Source of the DNA: Dryococelus australis
Lineage: Eukaryota; Arthropoda; Insecta; Phasmatodea; Phasmatidae
DNA: 64,000 nucleotides
Direction of reading: 5' to 3'
Assembly: GCA_029891345.1 (NCBI GenBank)
Contig: CM056995.1
Location: 214,217,547 to 214,281,546 of the forward strand
The notes beneath the pieces are model-generated. The model worked only from the letters and a program-made list of their open reading frames with translations. It made no database searches and was not told the DNA's origin. Position numbers and translations under genes: made by a program. Positions 1-13,085 of the stretch are shown here, piece after piece; within the stretch, counting starts at the first letter, position 1; each line of letters opens with the position of its first letter.

Positions 1-587
1 GTGCGCATAAGTATAGTTGTTACTGTGTGATCAGGCATTAAGTTGACAGCCCAGCCTGATAACACCTTTAGACATTAAACCAGGACGCCAGGAATTACAA
101 CAACGTATTGCGGAAAGGACAAAAGGAGAGCCCCCTCCACCGGCTAGCGATCTGGGACAACTATGCCAAAAGACGCGCCGATCTAGGCCAGTACTAGGCG
201 GGGTGCGTCGTATCTCCTCACCCGGCCTTCATCAAGGGAATAACGCAGAATGGGGGTGTTCGATCGCCGCCAACCGATCTACTAGAACAACCTCCGGGAA
301 CCATGTTTAAGGTGGGGACATTCCAATTAGTTTATCATAGTAGTGGCGTGAGTAATACATGATAATTATGTAATTCAAATTAATATCATTTCATATAAGC
401 TCCTTCAAGTGATTAATATTACCGTAATATGTTACTGTATGTTTCTCAAGTCTAAATAAACCTCCTCATACACAATAGCGCTCTACCATATCATACCTCA
501 TCATTCAGCTACGTCCCTATTCCCTTTTTGTGCGGAGTAACAAAAATGTTACGTCGTAACATTGTGCTAACTTAGGATTATGTAAGC
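1..587. other. No gene seen; unannotated flank
   Basis: The first 330 bases are moderately GC-rich and the rest is AT-rich. No coding similarity, repeat partner or RNA gene was recognised in this stretch. Confidence 0.4.
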
Positions 588-627
588 AGGGCTTTCAAAA
601 GTGCTCTGTTAACCGTGAACAGCTTAC
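588..627 (+). repeat. Solo terminal repeat of the TA-flanked MITE family
   Basis: This short stretch matches the right-hand terminal repeat of the MITE copies at 23731, 46425, 55876 and 58410, including the blocks TTCAAAAGTGCTC and CCGTGAACAG. No matching left end was found in the preceding 300 bases, so it is a truncated copy. It may alternatively be the end of an element whose other terminus has decayed. Confidence 0.55.
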
Positions 628-1327
628 ACTTAGCGACTCTCGTTGAGCGGAAGACGCGGCATTGGGTCGCCGAGCGAGCCCAGCTTTCGGCCGTGCCCCA
701 ATTCGCCGAGAGAGTATTTAAATTGTTAATTTATTTATTTCGACTTAATTTATTCTGGCGAAGTTAAAGCTTCAATGCCTTTTCTTACACTCAACCAGGT
801 ATAACACAGTGTGCATACGTAAACATAAAGAACAAGAAAAATACTTACATTAATAAGGGGTGAAACAGAAATATGAGAGCTAAAATAGTATTAAATGTTA
901 AATCTGAAAATTATCAGTGGTTTCATATTATGTGCATATCTCGAGCAGGACTATAGACAAGGCAATATTTAAAGAAATTAAAATTCTAATAGCACAATAA
1001 TATTGATCTACAATAACACAAAATTTGTTTCATGATTCGCCTTACCAATCATAAATATAAATGTGTATAACCTATAAAGTACCTAAGAGGAAAACAACAT
1101 ATTGAATCTCAGCTTATTGAACTATATAAACAAATCTATAATAAGAACTGACATATAATGAAAATTGAATGCAGCAACGCATTAAAATAAATTGACGATT
1201 GGACAACAACAATTTACACATTGATCAAAGCGAACGTATAAATCAAAATGTGTAGGTAAAGTATACAAATAGTTAAAAAGAAAAAAAAATTAAAAATAGT
1301 ATGGAATAAAGATGCGTGTGTGTGGAA
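628..1327. other. No gene seen; AT-rich
   Basis: AT-rich DNA following a short GC-rich patch at 640-710. No coding or RNA feature was recognised. Confidence 0.4.
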
Positions 1328-2090
1328 TCATCGGTGCATATTCATAATGTAGTTGGCAGCAATGCTCTTAGAAGTTGTTGGTGTGGGCAAGTTCCTCACT
1401 TCTACGGGCAAATTATTCCACGCTCGTGCGACAGAGACGGTGAAAGAATTTGCATAGACCTAGGTTTTGTGAGCTGGAATATTTAACAGAGATGTATTTT
1501 TAGCACGCATGTTAATAGTGTAGCCATCTCCCAATGTTTTCAGCCGAGTGCGTAAGTATTCTGGCGTTGTAATATACGAGGATAGTATTTTGTACGCTAG
1601 TGTGAGACTGTGGAGCTGAGACGTCGTTCGTACAGACGTAACCATTTAAGTTTATCAAAGTAAGGAGACAAATGATAACGTGATTTTAGGCTGAACAAAA
1701 ATCTAACACATGAATTTTATATACATTGAAGTTTAGCTGCAAAATTTTGCGTGATGTCTTCATAAACCATATAACAATAATCAAAAATAGGGAATATCAG
1801 CTATTGTACCAATGATAATTTTGCTTTAAGTGGTAGAACATTGTTAAGCCTATAGAGGGCATGTAGTACAGCGTATGATCTCCGACAAACAGTGTTTATG
1901 TGACCCGACTATGAGAGTGTCTCATTGAAAACAACGCCTAGCGTTTTCACCTCTTTCAACAGAGGAATAATCTCACCGGCCAGCAGAATATCAGGGAAAG
2001 TCAATCTATAACATTTGCTTAAAATTCTACAAGGACCGATTTAGCCATCTTTGGCCGTTTTGGAGTACTCTGAAATAACGTTTCTAGAGT
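1328..2090 (-). pseudogene. LINE reverse transcriptase, 3' part (jockey/CR1-like), decayed
   Basis: Read on the minus strand, this encodes the C-terminal part of a non-LTR retrotransposon reverse transcriptase. Seen segments in order are EVKTLGVVFNETLS (about 1915-1955), a palm/thumb-type stretch with LIFPIFDYCYMVYED (about 1745-1790), then SPYFDKLKWLRLYERRLS, and a terminal ARAWNNLPVEVRNLPTPTTS before a stop at 1328. Several in-frame stops and at least one frameshift near 1640 break it, and the upstream catalytic palm is missing. This is a 5'-truncated, inactive copy. A second fragment of the same family lies at 63270-63670 in the same orientation. The exact LINE clade cannot be decided from this part. 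Confidence 0.8.
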
Positions 2091-2245
2091 GCGCGATATT
2101 TTGAAAAGACTCAACAGCCATCGTCTGAATTGTGTTTTCTATCTGTACAATACCACATTGGACGCACGTTTACTAATTTCGTGGAAAAACGTGTATTTCG
2201 AAGACACTTCAACGCAGTCAAGTGCCATGTAGCCGAGTCGCCGAC
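2091..2245. repeat. Dispersed repeat shared with 55010-55180
   Basis: About 150 bases align by eye, same strand, with 55010-55180. Shared blocks include TTGGACGCACGTTT and TTTCGTGGAAAA. It abuts the LINE remnant, so it could be part of that element or an independent repeat. No coding assignment is offered. Confidence 0.5.
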
Positions 2246-2393
2246 GTGAAGACCGCACGCCAGTTGTGCGCCTTGCGCGTAGAGGCGCTGAGGCAGATGG
2301 TGCGTGAACAAGAGTCGGCCTTAAGAACGCATACGTTTCAAGGCCTCAAGAGAGTAAAATAGCTGCAGGTGGGAGGAACCCGTAACATCGAGG

Positions 2394-2590
2394 TCTTAAG
2401 AGCCGATGAGGGCAAAGCGAGGTGAATTTGGAGCAGTTCACGAATGCAAGAACCGATCATCCGACGAGCGGCATTTTCTAGTACGACTCCCACATTCGAA
2501 AATCCGGGAGCGGGCCTGCCGGAAATCTAACCCGGTTCTCGTCTTGGTGGGAGGCGATCACACTAGCTGCTAGGCAAACCGCAGCCTAAC
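2394..2590 (-). repeat. tRNA-derived SINE, degenerate copy
   Basis: This is an older copy of the SINE that is clearer at 28054-28309. Both share CTTAAGAGCCGATG at the left and CGAAAATCCGGGAGCG in the middle, and a tRNA-like head (minus strand) at the right. The box B equivalent is mutated here, so it is probably not transcribed by RNA polymerase III. No target-site duplication was found. Confidence 0.7.
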
Positions 2591-3221
2591 CTATCAAGTG
2601 TCTCAGGGCCCAGTTTGTTTAAGAATTTGGGACGACGCCTGCTACTTCCTGCCTGTGTTCTCTGTGCTGCCCCATCAATCCACAGCTGCGTGGGTTTGTG
2701 CGTCACGAGCCTCAATTCAGTTTGGTTTCTTGTAAATATTAGTTGTTTCTTCAGGTAGCATTGCTACAATAAATTTTGTGCGTAAGCGATGCAAATAATA
2801 ATCTGACTTGGTATGGGACCGCATGACAACACGGGCTACGTTTACAATTTTTTCTAGTTCGAATTTTAAGTGCTCATTTGAACCATCAAGTTTGTAGCAG
2901 TTTTGGGGCTATTTAGTTTAGTGTGGGTTTTAAATAGGAGGTGTGAGGGATGTTCGAAAAATAAGTTATTCCTAGCAGCTTCAAAAAACAGCATGACGCA
3001 TGTGTGGAAATGAGGTCATAGCGGTGTCATGCTAGTGTGCCAGTGTAGTCGCAATCGTTCCAGGAATTTCGTTATAGCGACGATGACAAAGGCAGGACGT
3101 CCAGATGACACCTCAAGCTCTACGTACGAAGAACTGTGCATTTTCTGTGGGAGAAACATCTCTGTTGTACGGAAATTCATCGCGAAATAACGATGGTGTT
3201 CTGAGCAAATGGAACGTCAGT
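2591..3221. other. Flank of Polinton 1; only a 36-codon reading frame
   Basis: No recognised gene. A plus-strand ATG frame of about 35 codons (around 3083-3189) contains a CIFC pair, but it is too short to support a call. Confidence 0.3.
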
Positions 3222-4672
3222 AGTAATAGGGCCGGGTCGGTTTTAAATACAAAGGAATGCCGCCTTTAATTAATCGGAATACCGATTAAATCCAATGTAT
3301 TAATTTGATTATTCCTTAACCCGATCTTAATCCGATCAAATTTTTAATCCGATCTCAATCGGATATCAAAGTTTTTCCATCAAACTTGTTTGATCAAATC
3401 TCTTTGATGTGATTTTTTTTAAATTAGTGTATATTGTGTATAGTTTGGTGCAATAGTGTACTAAGGGTCTTAATTTTATTTCTTTTATTCTTTTTTGGAG
3501 AGTAGCATGGTAGGTCCTCACCCTCAGTGCTCTGTCGTACTGAGGTAGTCGTGTGTTTAGGGAGGGGTGTATATAGAGGAGCGATGTTGTCTGCACGACG
3601 ACTGGCACTCGATGAGGGGAATGGTATAGTGCATAGGGTATATATTACATGAAGTTGGTGCAAGAGTAGCATAAGGGCTTTTTGGCATTATAGACCATGG
3701 TGGGAGACACTGCCGATAGACGACTGAAGTTATAGCTATTGGAAAACTCGGGAAAAGAGGCGAATACGATTTACATCCTGTATTCGATCAATAAATTTCA
3801 TGACTTGAATTAACAAGGGATTTGAAAACACTTACCTTATGAAGTTAAATGATTGAAATATACGACCATTGGGTCCGGAGATCGCTGAAGGAATGTCTTA
3901 TAAGCTGTGTGTTGTACTAGCACATCTGAGGTGGTGGCGTATTTCTGTGAAATGAAATTATTTGGAAAGAAGATATATTTTATTCAAAATTAAATCTAGA
4001 CTGTGACCATCCTATCCTGTCAGAGTAGATATGCGAAAAGTCGTAAATGAATAACACATATGACGTTACACACATGAGAGAACTATAACTACATGACTGT
4101 CCTGGTTTTAAAAATAAATAAAGAAATCAAGTAAAAAATTATAGCTACAATTACACGACGTGATTTACCAATGAATTCAAAACACATAGGAAATCATACA
4201 AGCAGCTCTTCCAAAAAACGTCCTTCCAGATGTGAGGTTATTGAAGGAATGATGTCAGTACAGTATTTGTGAAGACTTATAAGCTGTGTGTCGGGAGCAT
4301 GACCAGAGATGTGGAGTGCGGTCGGCAGGCTAATGAGGTTATAGCTACTCGGAAAGAGATGTGAATACACAACTGCATGACAAATGGATAAAAAATTATG
4401 TTTATGATGCATGTAATAGATGAAACAAAATAAATGAACACACGTACCAATATATAAATTACACTACTTGAATTAACAACGAACTAAAAAAACACGTAGG
4501 AAATTGTACAACCACCTCTTCCAAAACATGTAGGTCGACTGCGGGGTCAGTGAAGGAATGACTTATAGATGCGACTCATGTAGTTTAATTTTCGAAAGAA
4601 TTAATATTTCCCTAGAAAATTAATTTCCACATCACAATGAAAACTTATTTACTACCTGCATTAATCCTAACA
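3222..4672. repeat. Polinton 1 left terminal inverted repeat
   Basis: About 1.45 kb that is inverted relative to 19922-21332. Paired blocks run from the tip (TACAAAGGAATGCCGCC against its reverse complement near 21290) to an inner block CCTGCATTAATCCT near 4655, matched at 19922. The arm is itself built of diverged tandem subunits, each with a GGAAATYRTACAA-type block and a GTTATAGCTA motif (about 3731 and 4337). Open frames in it are chance frames. Confidence 0.85.
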
Positions 4673-6534
4673 TGAGCGAACAAAGACTTTCAAAATGAAG
4701 AGAAACTCACAACGCACAGGCAACTTTATAGCACGGACAAACAAGTACTGTCTCATATTCAATGTCCAAAGGTGTTTTAGTTTGCATAAAGTATTTGCGT
4801 GTTTTAGCAGTGTGTTGATTCCCCAGCAAAAGTAGTAATTGGTTTTGTATGATAAAATATTTTTGTTAAAAGTAAAAGTCGATGCAGTCTGCCACTTGAT
4901 GCTACTGTAGAGGCTCAGGTTGGGTGGAAACATTCTTGTAGCTAGGGAAGTAAGAGCTCTTATACCTGGCTCTCAAAAGGTATTTTTGTCAGACCACTGA
5001 CCCTTTTCCCTTTCTTGTCTGATACTTGTGTTACAAGTTGAGCTGGGCCGACGGGGTTTTCTCAACATGCTACAAGTTCCCTTGTTTTGTTTCAAATTCA
5101 TTCATTCATTCTTTCATCCAGGCATCCGATTTTCTCCAGCACTTTTAACTATATTCCCCCCTTGGCTCTTCAATTTCTTCAAAGATTTTTTATCAAATTT
5201 CTCTGATTGAATTGTTGGTTTTAAAATTCTAGAGTTTAATTTATAAACATATTTTCTCCCTCATGAAGAATAAAGCAAGAAACTTGTATTTCTTGTGAAA
5301 GGCAGTCGGCTACCTGACATTGAATTCTTTTGAAGCTCCAAACCTGAACAGATAGTGCTAATGACCTAGTCCTTTCATATTTACCAACAATTTTTCAAAC
5401 TTCTCTGCAGGTATAATAAATGTATTTTTTTTAAAGATAATGTAAAAAATATTCATTTTTTTTACCTGAAAGAAAGAGTTCATCTACAAATACTTTACCT
5501 TCAGACCCAAACAATCATTCATAAAGTAGCGACATGAGGAATTAAACCTAATAAATAACAAGTCAAATTACTTCTTTCTAGCACAGAAAAATTTTATTTC
5601 AATTTATTTTTCAAAAATTACATTTAAAAAAAAAGGTATTTACAAATGTTCATACAAGATTACTTTACAACAACCTTTTTCAAACAATTTTCTGAGCAAA
5701 AACAAGTTGATATTTACAACAAATTTTTTTCAAACACTTTATGAGCAAAAACATGTTAATATTTATGACAAACTTTTTCAAACACTTTGTTAGCAAAATC
5801 AAGTTAACATTTACAACTAACTTTTCAAGAGAATTCAATTTACATAAACATTTATAAACTAAAAGATATTTTAATAACTAAATTACCAAAACAACAATAA
5901 ACAACAAAAATTAATATTAAAATAACATTAATAACAATCTTCTTCTTCTAAACTACAATTTTTGAGCATTATGGGTGGATGTCTCTTAAAGAAAACAATA
6001 GATATGTACAATTAACGACACATTTGGCTGGTGTGTTTGTTAAGATGCTCAATGAGGAGTGTTCACATAATGTTTCACATCCAGGATATTTGGCAGACAC
6101 TCACACACGCCAAATGACTGGTTACAACACACTCACATGCATGTAGATTCCAGATTTATAAACGATGTTATGTCACACCGTGGATAGCAGTTAATTTCTT
6201 CTTAGAATATTGAATAGGGAAATTGGATAGAAGACAGTTATATGAAGAGAGTTGATACTGAAGTTAGCTGCCATCATGCCTTGCAGTTAGGCAAACAGGC
6301 AGGAAAGTTCATGCAACATGTATTATAAACAGTGGTAGACATGTGCAGATGTTGGAAACAGCTCTAGACAGCTGTAGACAGATGTGATGATGGCTGTGGA
6401 ACAGGAGGTGCTGCATGTGGTGGTGGCAGATGGTCATCATTGGTGGTGTGGTGCTGGCAATTGTGGTGTTGTTGGGGGCCAGTTTATATATTTATCATGG
6501 CGCTGTAACTATTGATGTAAGGAAATAAAAATAT
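4673..6534. other. Internal non-coding DNA of Polinton 1
   Basis: AT-rich DNA with no recognised gene. It includes the short tandem repeat at 5655-5835 and a GT/GGTG-rich patch at 6340-6480 just downstream of the polymerase stop. Confidence 0.4.
5655..5835. repeat. Three tandem repeats of about 57 bp
   Basis: The block TTTTTCAAACACTTT followed by an AGCAAAAACAAGTT-like block recurs three times with about 57-base spacing. No coding potential. Probably replication slippage within the element. Confidence 0.7.
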
Positions 6535-9500
6535 TTATTTAGGGATTTTGTAGTGACCCCAACGTAAGGTCGATACTTCATCTGCCTGAATGCAGCACTT
6601 ATCATCCATACCTGGCAACACTACCTTGGTTACACATTCGGTGTAGACTTCGTGAGCATACGAATGGAAATGATATTGGGTCCCCAAAACCCTTGTGCAA
6701 TTTTCGAGGCAATCTCAACAATCCTCGTGCATGAGTGATTGCAAAACATTAGGGTTTACACCATATGCCTTATGTATACACTGCTAATTTGAAACAATGT
6801 TTGTGCAAAACTTGGGACACAAACCCACAAAGTGTTAATGATGTGACCAGCACTTTCAACTTTCATTACCCCATTATGGCATTTGTTCTTGTAGGAGAAT
6901 TTTTGTGGGTTATTGAGCATATAGTTGGATGTAACAAACTGTGCTTTTAAATCTGGGGTAATTACTTTATATATGTCATCACAAGCAACAGAATACACCA
7001 AGGAATCGGTTTCACAATAGAGAAGGAGTAAGGCTGGCGGAGGAAATTTGGTACATATGTATTAATAATGAAATTCGTAGAGGGTTAATTTATAAAGATC
7101 AAGAATGGTAACACCAGTGTACAAAGGTTTGTTGAATGCAATAAAACTATTTGGTATCTTAATAAGGACCAAGTTTTCATCGATAATCTGCCTTTGCTGG
7201 AATGTAATATGCCCTATCAGCTCTGCAGCCCCATAGATTGTGTCATATCTCGAAACAACTGTTATGTCCCTTTCCCAGCAGACATTATGTAATGCTTTTC
7301 CATGTATGGAATTATTCATCAATTTGAAAAAGATTTCTAGAATTCATTTGCAGCTTACACATGCTTCTTAATATTAAATTCGAGGTATGGCTCCATCCAT
7401 TCTTTCTACACAAAGTGCAAAATGCGATAAACAGACTCAAGTTTGGGTCCATACATCAAATAGGTCTTCAGTGTTTTCCATGTATAACATATTTCTTCCA
7501 TGACACAATGTCAAAAGAAGTTTTTCATGCGAGCTGTTCAGGGGTATGTCATTTTCTAGGACCAAAGGCATATCAGGTTGTGCATCATGTCAGTAGTCTG
7601 GAAATGACAGATCCACTTTTGCGAGAAAAAAAACAAGTGTCACCACCATTCACTATGTTTGCAAAATCCCAGGTTGAAAACAAATCAACTTTAATCCATT
7701 CAAAATTGCCAATGGGAAACTTGGATCGCATTGTATGACTGTACAGGCCATTCACATCGAAATAGCATATATATTTCATAGACACGCTGGGGTCGTAATC
7801 CTCACCCATCTAAATATTGTTGGGTTCTGCACACCTTCTTGAAACCTGGGCAATGTTGCCCCTAACCCCACATTCAACAAAAAGATACATTTCTGGGTCA
7901 GTCAACAACACTGGCTGAACACCTGTCATTGAACATAAAGCATCCCATGAAAGAGACGGGGCTCTGACGTACATGGTGATGTCAAGACCGTGATAAGCCA
8001 AACATATGGTCCTGAAATTTTCAAAAACATCTGCCAGTAAACAAGTGTCTACACAGAAGTAGTGAATGGCTTCTGCAGTAAGTTTATGCATTTGTACGCA
8101 TCCCATGCAGCCTGGGCATGAGCTAATGCCTTTGCCTCTCATAATATTATAAAATGCATCCTTTGGTGGGAGTGAAGTGCACATTAGACCGTCTGGTGAC
8201 TTAACAAAGTCATATGGAAAATCTCCCTTCCGTTTTACCAATTCAAATTGGGTGTTGTCTGGAAACGTCGAGCGGGTGATACTCAATTGCGCAGGTAGTA
8301 AATTGCCTGCCAAAGTTTCCAGAGAGGCGCTCATGAATTTGAATGAGTCAATAAAACATAATTTGAAATATTGTGTCTTTCCATTAAAATCACTCCCATT
8401 GGGAATTTGTTTGGCAATATATTTGTAATTCTCTAGGGTCATGCCAATCACTTGAATTTAACCCGGGTTTTAGATTACCATAGTTCTGTTGGGTTGCATT
8501 ACGTGATGTTCAGCCAAAGGCTTTATGAAAAAGTGAGCATCATAATTTTGCAGGTTATGAAAAACAGCGACAAGTTGTCTCTTGGGCAGTCTGCAGTTCA
8601 AGTTGAATTCATTATGTGCATGACCTCTGATTTTGCCCGTCAGATAGTCATGATCGACCACAAAAAAGAATTTGTAGTGAGCTTTTCTTTACAAATGTGA
8701 CAACATGTTTGAGCCACCAACCTAGCTTCATCAGAAGGGGTTTTCAGCTTCATCAGAAAAATCATGCTGTAAATTCCTGCAATCCACTTTGTAAGATCAA
8801 CTAATTTATCTACTAATTGGTACACACAATCAGCACCCACAAACTCAAAATAGTTAGATAAACTTGGATTGTATGAACAAACCAACAAAATGCTATAAGC
8901 ATATGGAACATGTTGGTTGATGGTAGTTTTATTACTTGTTTCATCATTAGGCAAGCAAGTGAACATGGGTTTCAGGCAACTTTTAACATCGCAATAGGCA
9001 ACGAAACCCAATCTTTGCTGTTTGCTTTAATCTTTAAATTCCAAGTACTTGTTGTTCCTAGTAGGGAAAGTACTGTGAACAGCTTTTTGTTGCTTGCAAA
9101 GAATAGTATGAATTGCCAGTTTCTGCTCACGAACAAAGTACTGGAGACAACGATCACAAACATGTATTTTGTGTAGTTTCTTACTAAGATGACTACCAAC
9201 CTGCCTGGACTGATTTCTAATTCATACAAAATGTAAATGTGCAGCATTTACACTCACACAAATTGTCAAAATATTTACATGTCATAATGTACAAAAATGC
9301 ATTGGTATGATAACTCCACCCTTTTCGCATGTTTTGTCAGTTATATTGCTATCTTTGTCTACCACACAGTAGACATTGATATAAATAGAATTGTTCTCCT
9401 CGAACTTGCTACAGGTGACTACAGGTGTCGACAGACTTCCAGTATTCAAAACCTCGCGATGTTTTGAATATGAAGAGGAATAACTGACATTTTGTGTGGT

Positions 9501-10510
9501 AGGAAACAAAGATGCTACAATGATGTAGTAGAAGGGGTCCCTCCAGGCAGTGTACATCGCCACAAGCAAGGCGATTGGCAATAAACTTTTGTAATTTAGT
9601 GTATGCAGCACTGACAGTGAACGTTCCATATTGAGACACATGGACATCTATGTATGTCAACATTTGCAGATGCCAGCCAGATCCACGCACACTTAACTCC
9701 TGAAGCCTGTTTGTAAGATAAGGGACTATGTCATCATCATAGGTTAAACCCACATTGGATGAGTGCAGGACAGGGAGAGATGTGCTTTCAAAATATAAGC
9801 TTACAGTAGCACCTTCCTCTGCCATGAGGGTTTTCAAGTACTTACCCACTACAGTAACTGAAATTATTATAGGCTGGGTCGATGTCAATGCTAAGTTTAA
9901 TAAAGAGGCCATACCCTAGCAAAAAAACAAGAAAAATCAGCATCACTGCTAAGCTTATCGTTAACTATCAATGAGTCATTTAGCCTGCCTGTGAATGCCG
10001 TAGCCAATAGCTCATATGTCAGGCCTGGCAAAGGTTCCACTGAAGCTGGGGATTCGGAAAACGAATTATTTTCTGTCTCCCTAGGCAAAATATCTCTAAT
10101 TGACTTGAAAGTCGGTTGTGAGATGGATGGAGCACTGCCCAAATCAAAAAAAATTTCCAAGCCAGAGAGAAATAAACCATTCATCATAAGATCAACCTTT
10201 TCTTGTTTGGTGGAAGCGGACATGATTCGACCTTTTGTTGTTGAAGATCTCTCCATGAGTGAATCTGTGCTCGAATCGCATATGTAGAGATCATCCTACA
10301 AGAGATCAACTCATGTCCGCTTCGACAAAGAGACACTGCTGTGACAGCTTGCAGTAGGTTGTCTTTCCGTCTGTGGTTCAGAATCTGAATTGCTTACATA
10401 CAGGTCTTCAAGTAAACTGTCAATACTTTGTCGCTTACGCTCACTAATTTTGATTCCTTCCTCAAAAATTTTCTTTGGTTTCCCCAGTACAATAGTTACA
10501 ACACCATGAT
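6535..10510 (-). pseudogene. pPolB: Polinton protein-primed family B DNA polymerase, broken
   Basis: The enzyme would copy the element's linear DNA from a protein primer. Motifs read on the minus strand in order: an acidic Ser-rich N-terminal region (about 10256-10510); RGSGWHLQMLTYIDVHVSQY (about 9640-9690); a zinc-finger-like CDRCLQYF...HTILC (about 9090-9170, in a frame lacking ATG); ExoI AYCDVKS (about 8980-9000); ExoII HNLQNYDAHF (about 8530-8560); ExoIII VDTCLLADVFENF (about 8015-8060); motif A FDVNGLYS (about 7735-7761); motif B NNSIHGK (about 7300); motif C YCETDS (6999-7019); then a C-terminal tail ending at 6535. Frames change several times and stops fall inside, for example at 7062 between motifs B and C. 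ExoI has Lys where Glu is expected, and motif C has Glu in place of the first Asp. Length matches the family (about 1100-1300 codons). Not functional. Confidence 0.9.
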
Positions 10511-11599
10511 GAATAAATATAAACTGCTACATTGTTCTAAAATAAGAAAAAATAACCCACATTACGCACTTACCATGATGTATCTGAAATAAAATTTTAT
10601 TAGTATCATCCTAACAGTGAGACATTTTCTATATAAGAAATTATAATGAGCAAATTCTGTGTTGAGAAAGCAGTAGGCACCCGTTACAGCACAAGCAATA
10701 TGTTTACAAGATACACAGGGTAGGACGAGGACAGCACAAGCTAGGTTACGTAGGAGCAGACAGTCAGGTAGCGAGCGAAGGAGCAATGAGGATGAAGACA
10801 TGTGGGACGGAGGAAGCAGTGCGACACAATAGACAGCAGATGAGAGTTTGTGCTGTGCATGGGATGGACCACACGTAGTGACAGGAGACATGTACTGCAT
10901 AGCGAAACAAGAAAGTGAAACATGTTTGCTCACTTGGCCGCAGCCTGCAGCGGGCGCTAGCATCCAGACATGCTCCCTTCCCCACCAACACCCAAACCCT
11001 GCTGTGCGATAGACCCAGGCCTCAAACACCCCTCCACCGACTCTAGCTAGCTCCAAGGCAAATTGCCATCCTCCAGCTCTACTCCAGTAAACAATTCGTT
11101 GTGTTTTGTAATCTGCCTAGTCTATCTTTCCCAGCAACATGTTTCGCACCAGATGAGCGGACCTCATTTACAACGCAACATAGAATTTTATGCCCGGTTT
11201 TAAATACAATTTGTTCAAGAGAAAAAATTAACAAATTAATTGCCATTTTTTCCATTTTGCTAAGACAATATTTCATAAATTGAATTACTTTACAAGATGA
11301 AAAGTTAAATTACTCATGCTTGTTAAAACTTAAAAAAAATTTAATAACAATTTTCTACTAAAAGTTTTAGCAAGGGCAATACTATTTTCACTCCTAAAAC
11401 TAAACATTTGAACACTCTTACATAGTGTTTTACACACTTAAACTAAACACACTTAACTAATTTTAAAAAATCCTTACAATTTACTTAAATTGTGATTTTT
11501 TTAAATCACTTAATATTAGCTAACTCTCTCTCTACTCATTTAAAACTCACAAAGTTAGATCAAAAAACACATATTTGCCCACACTGTCACACTCACATT
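10511..11599. other. Polinton 1 internal DNA with a GC-rich patch
   Basis: No recognised gene. The 10670-11100 part is GC-rich and has open minus-strand frames with no recognisable motif. The rest is AT-rich. Confidence 0.35.
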
Positions 11600-12185
11600 T
11601 ACCCAACAAATGTGAATGATTCTAAAATATTAAAACTACTTAAAATTAAATTGTATGCCCAAACCACCCCATCGCACATACATAAAAAAACATTTCATTT
11701 TGCTAGAGTTACTCAAGGTCCAATCATCCATCAAATCACACATTTTTCTCCAGACAACAACATTCTGAACAAGCTTGAGAGCTAAGGTTATGCACCTTAT
11801 GATGCACTAGGCTTATCCAGTTTAGTTCTCCTTCTGTTTTAGCTGTTTTATAATTCACACTCACAGTCATAACCAAAACCCACCCTTGAAAAATCTTAAA
11901 ACTACTTAAAACAAAATTATATGCCCAAACCACCCCATCACACAACATTAAAAAATATTCCATTTCTTAGAGTTTCTCAAGGTCAAATAATCCATCACAT
12001 CACACATCCTTCTCCAGACGACATTCTGAACAAACTTGGGAGCTAATGTTATGCACCTTCTGGATATGCTACACATATTCAGCTTAATTATTCCCTTCTT
12101 TTATCTTTTCCATAATTCATACTCACAGTCATAACCAAAACCAACACTTGAAAAATTTTCAACTACTTAAAATTACCAAAATAAT
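11600..12185. repeat. Tandem repeat, unit about 265 bp
   Basis: Two full and one partial unit in direct order. The block ATGCCCAAACCACCCCATC occurs near 11653 and 11921, and TCACAGTCATAACCAAAACC near 11862 and 12128. The third unit breaks off after CTACTTAAAATT near 12170. The plus-strand frame across the first unit has no recognised domain and is not called as a gene. Confidence 0.85.
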
Positions 12186-12655
12186 TAAATACTCTTAACA
12201 TGAAACGATTTTAAATAAAAAATGCAGTAAAAATTATTCAAATTTATTCAAATTGTAATGATTTGCTATGAAAGTTAATTAATTTAAGTAAATTTCATTC
12301 AATTTTTAAAATGTTCTACTATTTGTTAGGAAAGTTTAATGAATTCACATAAGACTTCTAAAATTTTTTTATTATTTTAATAAAATTTATTTCAAAAAGT
12401 TATAAAATTTTAATGAATTTATGCAAATTTCATTCAAATTTTCGAAGAAAGTTTAATGAATACATATAACAATTCTAAAACTTCTAATGTATTTAAGAAA
12501 ATTTCATTCAAATTGCATAGACTTGTAATAATTTTAACTATTACAGAAAAAAGTTAAACTAAACATAAAAAACCATGGTAAAATGAAACAATAAAAAAAA
12601 TTCTGAAATATAATTTATATGAATAAAAAAATGCTAAATTTTTAAGCTTATTTAC
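12186..12655. other. AT-rich spacer
   Basis: Very AT-rich, with repeated TTTCATTCAAATTT-like blocks. Nothing else seen. Confidence 0.4.
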
Positions 12656-13085
12656 TTACATGAAGTCTAGTAATGGTGCTGGTAGGCTTCGAATGAGACC
12701 TGAACCCAGGTCAGGCAGGTTAAGAGCTACCCCACTCAGACAGGCAGATGAGCACTGGAGTCCCAGCTCTGGCAGGCGGCCGACTGTAATCCCAGGTGAG
12801 GTCTGGGGTAGTTGCTCTGGTAGGCGAGCAGTAAGCTCGGCTCCGCTGGTTCGTTGACCGCACAACACTGTTGAGCCAAGCAAGCGTCGAATGGGCGGTC
12901 GGGTCCCCGAACAAATCAATCCCGGCAGCAGATCCGATCATTATGGACGGTAGGTCCGGATCAAGGCTAGATGGTACAGTCGCGCACTGGAGGTTAGATG
13001 TTGCCCCTATGAAGTCAGAACAGCAAATGTCGAACTGCAGGCATATAGGCCAGACACCCTACCTTGTCGCAAAATTTTATATATC
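12656..13085. other. GC-rich island of unknown nature
   Basis: A sharply GC-rich block of 430 bases inside AT-rich DNA. Open frames run through it on both strands, as expected from GC-rich composition, and none has a recognised motif. It could be a captured fragment or an internal regulatory block of the element. Confidence 0.35.

Noticed and set aside
7361-7738. 125-codon plus-strand frame
   Set aside because: It is antisense to polymerase coding (motif A region and its neighbours) and has no domain of its own.
8177-8428. 83-codon plus-strand frame
   Set aside because: Shadow of the minus-strand polymerase exonuclease-to-palm segment.
11492-11785. 97-codon plus-strand frame
   Set aside because: It lies within the 265 bp tandem repeat and is not preserved in the second unit.
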